DNA of 64,000 nt from Paenibacillus allorhizosphaerae (GCF_910594985.1 NZ_CAJVCE010000007.1:62001-126000), one strand, 5' to 3'; shown: positions 51,304-60,457, counted from the stretch's first letter. Numbers and translations: made by a program. The notes: a model not told the origin generated them from the sequence alone.

Positions 51304-52212
51304 TTAATAATCGCGCTTCACCAAATAGTCCGCGAGCTGCAAGAGCCTCTCCGGATTCGCAAAACCTGCGCCGGTGATGGACAGCTTGGCTTCGGCCGTC
51401 AACTCTTCAACTTTCGCCCGCGATGCCTCGATTCCGATGAAGTACGGATACGTTACTTTTTGCTGTTTAATATCGCTTTGCACCGGTTTGCCCAGCTTCC
51501 GCTCATCGCCGATCAGATCGAGAATATCGTCCTGAATTTGATAAGCGAGCCCGATGCATGTCCCGAACCGCTCCAGTGCAGCGAGCTGTTCCGCATTCGC
51601 CCCTGCGATGCGCCCTCCCGCTTTCAAGGAAAATACGATCAAATCGCTCGTCTTGTGAAGGTGAATGTACTCCAGCTCCGACAGCTTCGTCAAGCCTTGT
51701 TCTCCTTCCATGTCGGCGGCTTGTCCGCCCACCATCCCGGGAGCGCCCGCAAGTCGTGCGAGCTCTTCCACGATGTCGGCCACGACGCCGGCCGGCACGT
51801 CATGCGCGCGCGAAGCCTGCACTATGGTAAAAAACGCGTGGGTCAGTAGCGCATCGCCGGCGAGAATCGCCATGGCTTCCCCATACATCTTATGATTGGT
51901 CGGCTTGCCTCTGCGGAAATCGTCATTGTCCATAGCCGGCAAATCGTCATGGATGAGAGAATACGTATGAATCATCTCGATTGCCAATGCGACCGGCATC
52001 GCCGATTCCGGATTTCCTCCGAGCGACTCGGCTGCCGCGAGCACGAATATAGGGCGCAGCCGCTTGCCGCCGGCCATCAGCGAGTACATCATGGCTTCCC
52101 TTAAAGTCTGCGGGATGTTCCAAGCGGAAGGCACGGATTCCAGCAATGCGCTTTCCACCTTAAGCGTATATTGCTCTAGATACTGTGTAATGCTGCCGTC
52201 TGTAACGCTCAT
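51304..52212 (-). CDS. ispA: farnesyl diphosphate synthase
   Basis: 302 residues. First aspartate-rich motif DDLPAMDNDDFRRGKPTNH and second DDILD, the two magnesium-binding sites of trans-prenyltransferases; short-chain class is suggested by the residues before the first motif (HTYSLIHDD). It joins IPP and DMAPP to give farnesyl diphosphate, the precursor of undecaprenyl phosphate and quinones. ATG overlaps the xseB stop by 4 bp. Transcribed with folD-xseA-xseB upstream. Confidence 0.95.
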   Translation of the reverse strand: MSVTDGSITQYLEQYTLKVESALLESVPSAWNIPQTLREAMMYSLMAGGKRLRPIFVLAAAESLGGNPESAMPVALAIEMIHTYSLIHDDLPAMDNDDFRRGKPTNHKMYGEAMAILAGDALLTHAFFTIVQASRAHDVPAGVVADIVEELARLAGAPGMVGGQAADMEGEQGLTKLSELEYIHLHKTSDLIVFSLKAGGRIAGANAEQLAALERFGTCIGLAYQIQDDILDLIGDERKLGKPVQSDIKQQKVTYPYFIGIEASRAKVEELTAEAKLSITGAGFANPERLLQLADYLVKRDY

Positions 52213-52463
52213 CGGTTGTCCCCTTTTTCTTCACCCGGCTGAAACGGTTTCTTCACCATTCCGCCGTCCTGTTCCAGCAAAATTTCAATTTTTCGCTCAA
52301 CCTGTTCCAGCTTCTGGCCGCAAAGCTGGGAAAGCTTCATTCCTTCCTGAAACAGCTCGATCGCCTTTTCCAGAGGAACGTCCCCGCTTTCGAGCTGCGC
52401 TACGATCCGCTCCAGCTGATCCATCGCTTGCTCAAAGCTAGGCGTCGCTTCCTGATTTGTCAT
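52209..52463 (-). CDS. xseB: exodeoxyribonuclease VII small subunit
   Basis: 84 residues, the usual size; helical hairpin with SFEQAMDQLERIVAQLESGD and PLEKAIELFQEGMKLS. It binds the large subunit in a complex that degrades single-stranded DNA. ATG at 52463 follows GGAGGAGAAG and lies inside the end of xseA (26-bp overlap); it overlaps the ispA start by 4 bp. Confidence 0.95.
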   Translation of the reverse strand: MTNQEATPSFEQAMDQLERIVAQLESGDVPLEKAIELFQEGMKLSQLCGQKLEQVERKIEILLEQDGGMVKKPFQPGEEKGDNR

Positions 52464-53817
52464 TATGCTTCTCCTCCATTGACCAAACATGACAATCAAT
52501 ACGTCCGTCCATCATACGCAGTTTCACAATATCCCCGATCTGAACCTGCTTTAACGATTTGATCAGATGCTTTTCCTTTTCATCGTACACGAGACCATAC
52601 CCGCGCTGCATGATCTTTAACGGACTCAGGGCATCCAATTGGCGGATGGCCGAGACAAGCTCCTGCTTTTTCCGCTTCACAATCGTCGAGCTGGACAGCT
52701 CAAGCCCACGGCTTGCGGCTTCCAGACGCTTCCTCGAATAAACGATTTGCTCCTTCGGATTGAAACTGGCAATCCGCCGCTCCGACCGCATTAACCGCTC
52801 CTGAGACTTCGTCATACGGCTGCGCATTTTATATATAAGCTGCTCGCGGACGCGATCGAGACGTTCCGTTTGCTGCAGCAAAAGCTGCCTTCGCGGATTG
52901 GTCAAATATGGCGAGCGCTGCAGCCTTTTAAGCCTCTCTTTGCCGGCGGCAAGCTGTTTGGACAAGCCGGCGTACAGCTGCTGCTGCAGGAAGCTGAGCG
53001 TCTGCTTCAACTCGAGGTGATGCGGTACCGCCAGCTCTGCGGCCGCCGTAGGCGTCGCAGCGCGCAAATCGGCCACGAAATCGGCAATCGTAAAATCCGT
53101 TTCGTGGCCGACCGCGGAAATGACCGGAATCGCCGAGCGAAAAATGGCGCGGGCGACCGCTTCCTCGTTAAACGCCCACAGTTCCTCGAGCGAGCCGCCG
53201 CCGCGGCCGACGATTAGGACGTCGACTTCGCCGCGCGCGTTCATTTCTTCAATCGCTTTGACGACGGAGGGCGCCGCCTGGGCCCCTTGAACGAGAACGG
53301 GGTACAGCAGCACCGGTACCGCCGGATGACGTCGCTGCAGCGTAATGATAATATCGCGCACGGCAGCGCCTGTCGGCGAAGTGATTACGCCGATCGCCCG
53401 CGGGAATCGCGGAATCGGCTTTTTGCGGGCGGCTGCGAACAGCCCCTCGCCTTCAAGCTTTTTCTTTAACTGCTCGAACGCCAAATACAGGCTCCCGATG
53501 CCATCGGGCTGCATTTGGGTGACGTAGAACTGATACTGCCCGTCCCGTTCGTACACCGAAATATTGCCGCATGCAAGTACTTTGGAACCTTCTCGCGGGA
53601 TAAAACCGATACGCTGATTGTAGGACGCGAACATAATGCTTTTCAATCGGGAGTCCGCATCTTTCAGCGTAAAATACATATGTCCGCTGGAATGGTGCGT
53701 GAAATTGGATATTTCGCCGCGAACCCATACATCCTGCAGCCGGTCATTGCCTTCGAGCAGCATCTTGATATACCGATTCAGCTCTTTAATCGAGTAGATT
53801 TGCTGCTTTGCTTTCAT
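52438..53817 (-). CDS. xseA: exodeoxyribonuclease VII large subunit
   Basis: 459 residues. An N-terminal OB-fold (VWVRGEISNFTHHSSGHMYFTLKD), then the catalytic domain (GVITSPTGAAVRDIIITLQRRHP, RGGGSLEELWAFNEE, SAVGHETDFTIADFVADLRA) and a coiled-coil C-terminus. Role: single-strand DNA exonuclease in repair. Starts three bases after the folD stop. Confidence 0.96.
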   Translation of the reverse strand: MKAKQQIYSIKELNRYIKMLLEGNDRLQDVWVRGEISNFTHHSSGHMYFTLKDADSRLKSIMFASYNQRIGFIPREGSKVLACGNISVYERDGQYQFYVTQMQPDGIGSLYLAFEQLKKKLEGEGLFAAARKKPIPRFPRAIGVITSPTGAAVRDIIITLQRRHPAVPVLLYPVLVQGAQAAPSVVKAIEEMNARGEVDVLIVGRGGGSLEELWAFNEEAVARAIFRSAIPVISAVGHETDFTIADFVADLRAATPTAAAELAVPHHLELKQTLSFLQQQLYAGLSKQLAAGKERLKRLQRSPYLTNPRRQLLLQQTERLDRVREQLIYKMRSRMTKSQERLMRSERRIASFNPKEQIVYSRKRLEAASRGLELSSSTIVKRKKQELVSAIRQLDALSPLKIMQRGYGLVYDEKEKHLIKSLKQVQIGDIVKLRMMDGRIDCHVWSMEEKHNDKSGSDA

Positions 53818-53820
53818 AGG

Positions 53821-54687
53821 CTATACAGTGACGCGCACGCCGGCCGCACGCTCTGCAGCCTCAAGCGTGTTGCGCAGCAGCATCGTAATGGTCATCGGAC
53901 CTACGCATCCAGGCACCGGCGTAATATAGCTTGCCGTATCCAGCACATCGTCAAAATCGACGTCGCCGGCCAGTTTTCCGGTATCCAGTCGATTGATGCC
54001 GACATCGATAACGATGGCCCCCGGCTTCACGTGATGGCTCTTGATCATCTTCGCTTTGCCGACTGCAGCAACCAATATGTCCGCCTGACGCGTAATCTCT
54101 TCCATATTTTTCGTGCGGGAATGGCAGACGGTCACCGTTGCATGCTCGCGGAGCAGCAGCATCGCCATCGGCTTGCCGACGATATTGCTGCGTCCGATCA
54201 CAACCGCATGTTTGCCGGCAATGTCGGCCCCGATTTTTTTCAAAATTTCAATGACGCCAGCCGGTGTGCAAGGCAGCGGACCTTCCTTGCCGATCATCAA
54301 ATTGCCCACATTGACCGGGTGAAAGCAGTCCACATCCTTGCCCGGTGCGATCGCCTCCACGACCCGCTCTTCGGAAATGTGCTTCGGCAGCGGCGATTGC
54401 ACCAATATCCCGTGAACTTTCGCGCTCTGGTTCAGCTTCTCGATCAGCTCGATCAGCTCTTGCTCCGGCGTGTTTTCCGGCAGCTTATGTACTTCGGAAT
54501 ACATGCCCGCTTCCTCGCAGGCTTTAGCCTTGTTGCGCACGTATACGTGCGAAGCGGGATCGTCGCCTACGATGACGACGGCGAGTCCCGGCTGAACGCC
54601 TTTGGACTGAAGCGTCGCGACTTGCTCTTTGATTTGGGCTCTGTATTCACTTACAATTTCTTTTCCGTTGATGACTTGTGCCGACAT
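53821..54687 (-). CDS. folD: bifunctional methylene-THF dehydrogenase / methenyl-THF cyclohydrolase
   Basis: 288 residues. Active-site Lys in VYVRNKAKACEEAG-like segment, HGILVQSPLPKHI, and NADP-binding VVIGRSNIVGKPMA; C-terminal PVPGCVGPMTITMLL. It interconverts one-carbon tetrahydrofolates for purine and formyl-methionine synthesis. ATG at 54687 follows GGCGAGCC with a usable GAGG. Adjacent genes nusB and xseA match the Bacillus order. Confidence 0.96.
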   Translation of the reverse strand: MSAQVINGKEIVSEYRAQIKEQVATLQSKGVQPGLAVVIVGDDPASHVYVRNKAKACEEAGMYSEVHKLPENTPEQELIELIEKLNQSAKVHGILVQSPLPKHISEERVVEAIAPGKDVDCFHPVNVGNLMIGKEGPLPCTPAGVIEILKKIGADIAGKHAVVIGRSNIVGKPMAMLLLREHATVTVCHSRTKNMEEITRQADILVAAVGKAKMIKSHHVKPGAIVIDVGINRLDTGKLAGDVDFDDVLDTASYITPVPGCVGPMTITMLLRNTLEAAERAAGVRVTV

Positions 54688-54713
54688 AAGGCTCGCCTCC
54701 CCAAATTTGCGTT

Positions 54714-55172
54714 TTAAGCTTCCGGCGACTTTTGCCGGATCGCATCCAAATCCTTGATCATTTTCCCCAAAACCCCGTTCACGAACTTGCCCGAATCGTC
54801 GGTACCGAAATGCTTGGCCATCTCGATCGCTTCGTTCACGACGACTTTCGGCGGCACATCGTCGCGAAACACCATCTCGTACGTGGCAAGCCGTAAAATT
54901 TCCCTGTCGACTCTCGACAGCCTGTCCATTTGCCAGCCCTTCAAATAATCGAGCAGCAGCCCGTCGATGGGTTGTTTGTGCGATAAGGTGCCTTCCACAA
55001 GCTCCGTAATATGCTCCGGTGAGATCTGGTCGCGTTCCCGGGTTAGCTGTGCTTCGTCATCCGTACGTGCTTCCTCCACGACAATCGATACCGCTTCCGC
55101 TGGAGTGACACCGTTCATTTCAATCTGGTAAAGGCTCTGTAGCGCAAGCTCCCTTGCTAATCTGCGTCTCAT
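54714..55172 (-). CDS. nusB: transcription antitermination factor NusB
   Basis: 152 residues, all-helical. RRRLARELALQSLYQIEMN at the start, LSRVDREILRLATYEMVF and PPKVVVNEAIEMAKHFGTDDSGKFVNGVLGKM at the end. It acts with NusE in rRNA antitermination. Start MRRRLAREL at 55172 is preceded by GGAGGAC; the ORF is open further upstream through a terminator, which was not used. Confidence 0.96.
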   Translation of the reverse strand: MRRRLARELALQSLYQIEMNGVTPAEAVSIVVEEARTDDEAQLTRERDQISPEHITELVEGTLSHKQPIDGLLLDYLKGWQMDRLSRVDREILRLATYEMVFRDDVPPKVVVNEAIEMAKHFGTDDSGKFVNGVLGKMIKDLDAIRQKSPEA

Positions 55173-55205
55173 TGTGAATACGTCCTCCTGCTCTCCTTGC
55201 GCCAT

Positions 55206-55238
55206 GAAAAAAATCCTTGGGATTCTCCAAGGATTTAC
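55206..55238 (-). terminator. terminator of the asp23-amaP-DUF2273 unit
   Basis: AAATCCTTGG and CCAAGGATTT stem followed by TTTT on the minus strand; it covers the DUF2273 stop and separates that unit from nusB. Confidence 0.85.
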
Positions 55239-55474
55239 CGGAACAATCTCCATTTGTCCATGAGCTGGCGCCAAATGTCTTCAACGGGAAACGCCGGCTC
55301 GCCCCGGTCCAATCTTTTCCCTATATAATATCCAGTATATACGATTAGGGCAAATATTAACATATGCCAGAAACCGAAGAATAAATAAATGATGCCCAGC
55401 ACCGCGCCGATCCCCAGCCCCGCTGTCTTTCGCGGGTGCCCTTCCCACAGCTGCTCCAACATCCGCTTCCACAT
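55235..55474 (-). CDS. DUF2273 small membrane protein
   Basis: 79 residues with two membrane segments (TAGLGIGAVLGIIYLFFGF and MLIFALIVYTGYYIG) and short basic ends (WRQLMDKWRLFR). This is the DUF2273 pattern, commonly encoded with AmaP and Asp23. Presumably it helps anchor or organise the Asp23 layer at the membrane. ATG at 55474 follows AGGTGAGC. 15 bp downstream of amaP. Confidence 0.88.
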   Translation of the reverse strand: MWKRMLEQLWEGHPRKTAGLGIGAVLGIIYLFFGFWHMLIFALIVYTGYYIGKRLDRGEPAFPVEDIWRQLMDKWRLFR

Positions 55475-55489
55475 CCGGGGAGCTCACCT

Positions 55490-56050
55490 CTATTCCACGC
55501 GACTTTTGAATGTCGGAGTCGATTGTTGAACATTCGCGATAAACACGGAGACGAATGCAACCGGGATGCCCGTAATTTCTTCGACATGCCGCTTCACATT
55601 GGACTGCATCTCTTCGGTCAATGCAGGAATCGAGCTTTCGCCGTCGACAATCGCGCGAATAACGATCTCCAGACCCGCCTGATTTACTTTCACCCTTGCG
55701 CGCAAATCTTTGACGCCGCGCGAACGGTTCGCCGCTTTCAGCGACAAATTTTCCACCGTATCCATCGAGATCCGGATATCGCCGATTTCGGTGCGCTGAT
55801 CGATCGACGGAGCAGCCGCTTTCCCGCGGCGGACGGAAACGTATAAAAACCGGATGCTGATGAGCGCAACAATGATCGTCACGGTAATAAAGGGAATGGC
55901 CGCATCCTTGTCATAATAAACATCATGAGCAAAATTGTTCGTCGCATCGAGCGGAATGAAACCGAATGCAGCAAACAGGAGAATGACGGATGCAATCAAT
56001 ATGACGATACTAAAGAGGCACAGCAGAAGCTTGTCCAAAACTTTTACCAC
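55490..56050 (-). CDS. amaP: alkaline shock response membrane anchor AmaP
   Basis: 186 residues: two N-terminal membrane helices (LLLCLFSIVILIASVILLFAAFGF and ITVTIIVALISIRFLYV) then an Asp23-like soluble domain (GDIRISMDTVENLSLKAANRSRGVKDLRARV). In Staphylococcus AmaP tethers Asp23 to the membrane. GTG start at 56050 behind GAAGGAG. A hairpin lies between asp23 and amaP, which may lower amaP relative to asp23. Confidence 0.9.
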   Translation of the reverse strand: MVKVLDKLLLCLFSIVILIASVILLFAAFGFIPLDATNNFAHDVYYDKDAAIPFITVTIIVALISIRFLYVSVRRGKAAAPSIDQRTEIGDIRISMDTVENLSLKAANRSRGVKDLRARVKVNQAGLEIVIRAIVDGESSIPALTEEMQSNVKRHVEEITGIPVAFVSVFIANVQQSTPTFKSRVE

Positions 56051-56079
56051 GAATGCATTCTCCTTCCATATATGGAGGA

Positions 56080-56107
56080 AACCCCCTGACGGTATGCAGG
56101 GGGTTCA
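56080..56107 (-). terminator. hairpin between asp23 and amaP
   Basis: AACCCCCTG and CAGGGGGTT, 9-bp stem, followed on the minus strand by TCCTCC; no true T-run. Probably a processing or attenuation structure. Confidence 0.45.
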
Positions 56108-56128
56108 ACCGAGCGCTTTAAGGTTTGT

Positions 56129-56542
56129 TTATTTAACGCGTTGCTGTGAGGCGGGTTCCACCTCTTCGATTTTTTCCGGCCCTTTGAAAATGACGTCATG
56201 GATATGAACGTTGACCTGTACAACGTTCAAGCCGGTCATCGATTCAATCGCATTTTTGACATTTTGCTGAACGCCGCTTGCGACTTCCGGAATGCGCGAG
56301 CCGAACTCGATCACAATGGATACGTCAATCGCCGCTTCGCGCTGACCGACCTCGACCTTCACGCCTTTGGACATGTTCTTGCGTCCGAGCAGTTCCGCTA
56401 TGCCGCCCGCGAATCCGCCGCTCATCCCCGCAACCCCTGGTACTTCCACCGCAGCCATTCCGGCGATGATTTCGATTACCTCAGGGGCAATCTGAATCGC
56501 GCCCATCTCGGTCTTTTCATAATCCGCAGCTATGATACTCAT
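56129..56542 (-). CDS. yqhY: Asp23/Gls24 envelope stress response protein (YqhY-like)
   Basis: 137 residues, an Asp23 domain: IAPEVIEIIAGMAAVEVPGVAGMSGGFAGGIAELLGRKN and VEVGQREAAIDVSIVIEFG. In Bacillus yqhY lies between accC and nusB, as here, and its loss disturbs acetyl-CoA carboxylase control. ATG at 56542 follows GGAGGACC. Confidence 0.93.
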   Translation of the reverse strand: MSIIAADYEKTEMGAIQIAPEVIEIIAGMAAVEVPGVAGMSGGFAGGIAELLGRKNMSKGVKVEVGQREAAIDVSIVIEFGSRIPEVASGVQQNVKNAIESMTGLNVVQVNVHIHDVIFKGPEKIEEVEPASQQRVK

Positions 56543-56681
56543 CGTTTAAGGTCCTCCTCCAAGTTATTGTTTTACCCTCGGAACAATAACTGCATCACGC
56601 GTTCGACGCTATCGATTCAAAAACTTGTCTTACAGTATACTATACCATTCTCATATAAATATGACAATGAAGTGAACGGTG

Positions 56682-58040
56682 TTACGAATTCGGGTCGTTC
56701 ACGTCGTGTTCTTCCAAAAATTTGATATCGAAATCCCCGGCCAAAAACTTTTTATGCTCCAGCAACTGGAGATGGAACGGGATTGTCGAATGGATGCCTT
56801 CGATGGCGAATTCGCTAAGCGCTCGTTTCATCCGCTGCACCGCTTCATCGCGGTCTTTGCCCCATACGATCAGCTTGGCGATCATGGAGTCGTAATGCGG
56901 AGAAATCGTATAACCAGGATATGCCGCACTGTCCACGCGCACCCCAAAGCCGCCCGGCGGCAAATAAAACTGGATTTGGCCGGCCGACGGCATGAAATTG
57001 CGGTTCGGATCTTCGGCGTTAATCCGGCACTCGATGGCATGGCCGTTGATCTGCACCTCTTCTTGCGTAAATGAAAGCGGCTCTCCTTCGGCGATATGGA
57101 TCATTTCCTTAATGATATCGATCCCGGTAACGTACTCGGTCACGGGATGCTCCACCTGAATCCGCGTATTCATTTCCATGAAGTAAAACTGTCCGTCCGG
57201 ACCGAGCAAAAACTCGAGCGTACCCGCTCCGGCATATTGCACGGCTGCGGCTGCACGAACGGCAGCTTCGCCCATCTGCTGGCGAATCTCCGGCGTCAAC
57301 ACCGGGCAAGGCGCCTCTTCAACCAGCTTCTGGCGACGGCGCTGCACCGAGCAGTCGCGTTCGCCGAGATGCACGACATTGCCGTGCTTGTCCGCCAAAA
57401 TTTGGATTTCGACGTGTTTCATTCCCGTCAAATATTTCTCAAGATAAACGCCCGCATTGCCGAACGCCTTCTGGGCTTCCTGCTGGGCCGTCGTGATCTG
57501 CTGAATGAGCATCTCTTCGTTGTCCGCAAGACGAATCCCTTTGCCGCCGCCGCCTGCCGTCGCTTTAATAATGATCGGATACCCGATCTCGCGGCCGAGA
57601 CGGATGGCCTCGTCCATATTTTCCACAAGCCCGTCGGAGCCCGGAATGACCGGCACGCCGGCGTCCTTCATTGTCTGCTTCGCGACCGATTTATCGCCCA
57701 TCTTGCTAATCGCTTCAGGGGACGGGCCGATGAAAGCGATGTTGCAGCTTTCGCATATTTCCGCGAAGTCGGCGTTTTCGGCAAGAAAACCGTATCCGGG
57801 ATGGATCGCATCCGTCTCGGTCAATGTGGCCACGCTCATGAGATTCATATAATTCAAATAGCTGTCCTTGGAAAGTGTCGGTCCGATGCAATAAGCTTCA
57901 TCGGCAAGCCGCACATGCAAAGCGTCGCGATCCGCTTCGGAATATACCGCAACCGTCGAAATCCCAAGCTCGCGGCACGCTCTGATGACGCGAACGGCGA
58001 TCTCTCCGCGGTTGGCGATCAATATTTTTTGAAACTTCAA
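56682..58040 (-). CDS. accC: biotin carboxylase subunit of acetyl-CoA carboxylase
   Basis: 452 residues, full length ATP-grasp enzyme. [25 protein letters not shown] at the start, [19 protein letters not shown] (ATP loop), [27 protein letters not shown] and [21 protein letters not shown]. It carboxylates biotin on AccB, the first step of fatty acid synthesis. The start codon is TTG (58040) with GGAGGAG upstream; two hairpins lie right behind that site. Transcribed after accB. Confidence 0.97.
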   Translation of the reverse strand: MKFQKILIANRGEIAVRVIRACRELGISTVAVYSEADRDALHVRLADEAYCIGPTLSKDSYLNYMNLMSVATLTETDAIHPGYGFLAENADFAEICESCNIAFIGPSPEAISKMGDKSVAKQTMKDAGVPVIPGSDGLVENMDEAIRLGREIGYPIIIKATAGGGGKGIRLADNEEMLIQQITTAQQEAQKAFGNAGVYLEKYLTGMKHVEIQILADKHGNVVHLGERDCSVQRRRQKLVEEAPCPVLTPEIRQQMGEAAVRAAAAVQYAGAGTLEFLLGPDGQFYFMEMNTRIQVEHPVTEYVTGIDIIKEMIHIAEGEPLSFTQEEVQINGHAIECRINAEDPNRNFMPSAGQIQFYLPPGGFGVRVDSAAYPGYTISPHYDSMIAKLIVWGKDRDEAVQRMKRALSEFAIEGIHSTIPFHLQLLEHKKFLAGDFDIKFLEEHDVNDPNS

Positions 58041-58057
58041 GTGTGTTCTCCTCCTAA

Positions 58058-58137
58058 GGGCTTTCCATTAGGAAAGCCGACATCGAAAGCATCCGCTGGG
58101 CTTTCCGTTAGGAAAGCCGACATCGAAAGCGTCTGTC
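58058..58137. repeat. 40-bp tandem duplication with two hairpins before accC
   Basis: Two 40-bp copies (58058 and 58098), each with the perfect 8-bp stem GGCTTTCC / GGAAAGCC and a 4-base loop (ATTA or GTTA), followed by GACATCGAAAGC. The first lies about 5 bases upstream of the accC ribosome-binding site. No T-run follows. Confidence 0.85.
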
Positions 58138-58188
58138 GTTTTCAAACGCTGGCCGGGCATCGGAATCGCCGCGCCCGTCAAGTTCGGA

Positions 58189-58674
58189 TTACTCCGGCTT
58201 CACCGTAAATAAAGGTTGTCCGAATTCAACCAGCTGTCCGTTTTCCACGAGAACCTCGACGATCTCGCCCTTTACTTCCGCTTCGATTTCGTTCATCAGC
58301 TTCATCGCTTCGATAATGCAGACGACCGTTTTCTCCTTCACGTCGCTGCCTTTGGAAACGAACGCCGCTGCGCCCGGCGACGGCGCTTCATAGAACGTGC
58401 CTACCATCGGGGAGACGATTGTATGTAAATTGGACGCCGGTTCAGGCTTAACCGTCTCAGCTGCAGGTGCTTGTACGGCTTGTACAGCCGGAACTTGATG
58501 CGTAACCACTTGCGGAACAGCCGCAGAAACGGCACCGGAAGCAACGATAACTTGCTCGGTTTTATTCGGTTTACGGATTAAAAGGCGGGAGCCTTCGCTC
58601 TCGATTTCGAGTTCTTGTAAAGAGGTTTGATCTACGAGCTTAATCAGCTCTTTAATTTCGCTTAGTTTAAACAC
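58189..58674 (-). CDS. accB: biotin carboxyl carrier protein of acetyl-CoA carboxylase
   Basis: 161 residues. Short N-terminal helical region (FKLSEIKELIKLVDQTSL), an Ala/Val/Pro-rich linker (about 55-85), and a biotinyl domain with the biotinylated Lys in IIEAMKLMNEIEAEV. It carries CO2 from AccC to the carboxyltransferase. GTG start at 58674 behind AAAGGAGTG. The promoter upstream has an extended -10. Confidence 0.96.
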   Translation of the reverse strand: MFKLSEIKELIKLVDQTSLQELEIESEGSRLLIRKPNKTEQVIVASGAVSAAVPQVVTHQVPAVQAVQAPAAETVKPEPASNLHTIVSPMVGTFYEAPSPGAAAFVSKGSDVKEKTVVCIIEAMKLMNEIEAEVKGEIVEVLVENGQLVEFGQPLFTVKPE

Positions 58675-58712
58675 TTGGGTTCACTCCTTTAGGCATCATG
58701 CAGACAATAAAC

Positions 58713-58725
58713 GGCGCTTTGCGCC
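58713..58725 (-). repeat. small hairpin in the accB leader
   Basis: GGCGC-TTT-GCGCC, a perfect 5-bp stem about 40 bp before the accB start and downstream of the probable promoter. Its role is unknown. Confidence 0.4.
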
Positions 58726-58749
58726 GGAAACAAAACAAACGACGTTGTT

Positions 58750-58758
58750 ATTATAACA
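58750..58758 (-). promoter_or_regulatory. extended -10 promoter of accBC
   Basis: TGTTATAAT on the minus strand fits TGnTATAAT; the region 17 bases upstream holds only a poor -35. About 76 bp before the accB GTG. Confidence 0.5.
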
Positions 58759-58884
58759 TAATCTTCATTTAAGGAAAGTGTTTCTTCAAATGAACCGATG
58801 TCGTACATTTTGTCATCATTTGTCCGTTCCGGCGGCCGCTTATGGTTATTGTCGAAACATTGCGATGGATGAGGAACCCGGAAA

Positions 58885-58925
58885 ACAAGCCGGAGCCCGA
58901 GCTAAGCCCGGGCCCCGTTTCGCAC
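58885..58925 (-). terminator. probable terminator of the spoIIIA operon
   Basis: CCCGGG/CTCGGG-type GC-rich stem (arms GCCCGGG and CTCGGGC) followed on the minus strand by CTTGTTTTCC. Immediately downstream of spoIIIAH. Confidence 0.5.
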
Positions 58926-58935
58926 CCTCTCTAAC

Positions 58936-59730
58936 TTAAGGAATGTACTGGATCGAGAGGTGATCCGCAGCGATGCCCAGTTCTTTCATTGCTTTGTCCG
59001 CGATGCTCAGCGCCTGGCTTCTTTCCAGCTTCGTCGCCTGCACGGTTACCTTCCATTTGGTTGCTTCCTGTGTAATGACGGCCTGCTTAAAGTCTTTCAT
59101 CAGCACTTCTTCGAGGTTCGTTACTTTCGCTTCCGTATCTTCGATCTTCCGCATATCTTCCTGCGCTTTAGCGGCCGCCTCCGCCGTTTGCTTCGGATCG
59201 GCGATAATATTCACCAGGTTTTCCACTTGCTTCGCCAGTTCTTCGTCCCGTTTCATTTGCAAGTTTACGAAGTAGTCGGCACCGGATTTAGCTTGCGTCT
59301 GCATTTGCTGAAGCACTTTCGAATCTTCTTTGCTGATTTGGCCGCTGGAAGCTTTGGAAGCGGGTTCGCCCGCCGCCGCGCCAGATTTGGCGTCCGGTTT
59401 CGCCGAAGATGGCGTATTGGTTTTTATGCTGCTCTCTTTCGGTTCGGATGTTTTGGCGCCGTCTACGGGAGCGGTTTGTTTGCTTGCATCCGTCGTAGCC
59501 GAACCGGACTTTGCGTCCGTTGCCGAAGGAGTCGTTTCGGTTTTTACGTCGGTCGCTGCCGGTTGCTTCCCGTCAAGCTGCCCGCCGGTGATGCTCATTT
59601 CTTTCGTAATCGAGCCGGACTGGCCGACCTCGATCGTACTTGCATCCTCCGTAAACAAGTAGTACGCCGATAATACGACCATCAAGCTAAGCATAGACAC
59701 GAGCCAAACCGTTTGTCTTTTCGAGTTCAT
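58936..59730 (-). CDS. spoIIIAH: stage III sporulation protein AH
   Basis: 264 residues. One N-terminal membrane helix (VWLVSMLSLMVVLSAYYLF), a long low-complexity linker rich in Thr, Ala, Ser and Lys (about 45-125), and a YscJ/FliF-like ring-building domain (QMKRDEELAKQVENLVNIIAD, LEEVLMKDFKQAVITQEATKWKV). It sits in the mother cell membrane and binds forespore SpoIIQ to form the feeding-tube channel. Last gene of the spoIIIA operon. Confidence 0.93.
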   Translation of the reverse strand: MNSKRQTVWLVSMLSLMVVLSAYYLFTEDASTIEVGQSGSITKEMSITGGQLDGKQPAATDVKTETTPSATDAKSGSATTDASKQTAPVDGAKTSEPKESSIKTNTPSSAKPDAKSGAAAGEPASKASSGQISKEDSKVLQQMQTQAKSGADYFVNLQMKRDEELAKQVENLVNIIADPKQTAEAAAKAQEDMRKIEDTEAKVTNLEEVLMKDFKQAVITQEATKWKVTVQATKLERSQALSIADKAMKELGIAADHLSIQYIP

Positions 59731-59821
59731 TGTTATTCCTCCTCAAAGTTTTCGTAGAAAACTTGCTTCGTAAGCATTTCCTTAAAGTTGTTCAGTGATT
59801 AATCCCAGGTATGAAGCTTGC

Positions 59822-60457
59822 TCATTGCTTTCGCGGTAAAATGGAGATGCGGTGCGCCGGAACGTCAAGTCCCCGTTCCACCGCTTCGGCGATCATCTTT
59901 TTCACCGTCAAATTCTCGGCTCCTTTGGCAACAACGACGACGCCCCTAATTTTCGGCTTAATATATTTGGTGATCAGCGGCTGCTTGCCGCCCGATACTT
60001 CGTAGATCACCACTTCTCCGCTCCGAGTCACATCGGTGATATGCCGCGTCGCTCCCTGCTGATCTTTTTCATTCGTCACCTGTTGGGTTTCCTTCGTATT
60101 TTGCTGAACAAGCACTTCTTCTGTCGATTCAATGCTCACCAGCACTTCCACTTCGCCTACTCCTACAATTTTCGTCAATATCTCTTTCAGCTGCGATTGA
60201 TAACTTTCCTCATATTCCCGGAACGAGCTGCGTTCCTTGCTCCCGGAGCCGAAAGCCGGTTTCGTCTGATCAGGAGGGGAAGCCCGGCTTGCTTCGCCGA
60301 CCGGGTCTACGTCTTTCACCGTAATGAAAGAGTTGAGAATCATGAAGGCTACGCCGACAAGTCCCGCAATCAGCAGCCACCGGAAGGTTTGCATCCGCTT
60401 TGTCCCACCCGGACCGCCGCTGAGCCAATTGCTGAATCCGTTCCACTTCTCGCCCAT
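59822..60457 (-). CDS. spoIIIAG: stage III sporulation protein AG
   Basis: 211 residues: membrane helix near 21-43 (WLLIAGLVGVAFMILNSF) then a soluble ring-building domain (LKEILTKIVGVGEVEVLVSIEST, KIRGVVVVAKGAENLTVKKMIAEAVERGL). It builds a large ring in the channel between mother cell and forespore. The frame opens 7 bp after the spoIIIAF stop. Confidence 0.95.
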   Translation of the reverse strand: MGEKWNGFSNWLSGGPGGTKRMQTFRWLLIAGLVGVAFMILNSFITVKDVDPVGEASRASPPDQTKPAFGSGSKERSSFREYEESYQSQLKEILTKIVGVGEVEVLVSIESTEEVLVQQNTKETQQVTNEKDQQGATRHITDVTRSGEVVIYEVSGGKQPLITKYIKPKIRGVVVVAKGAENLTVKKMIAEAVERGLDVPAHRISILPRKQ

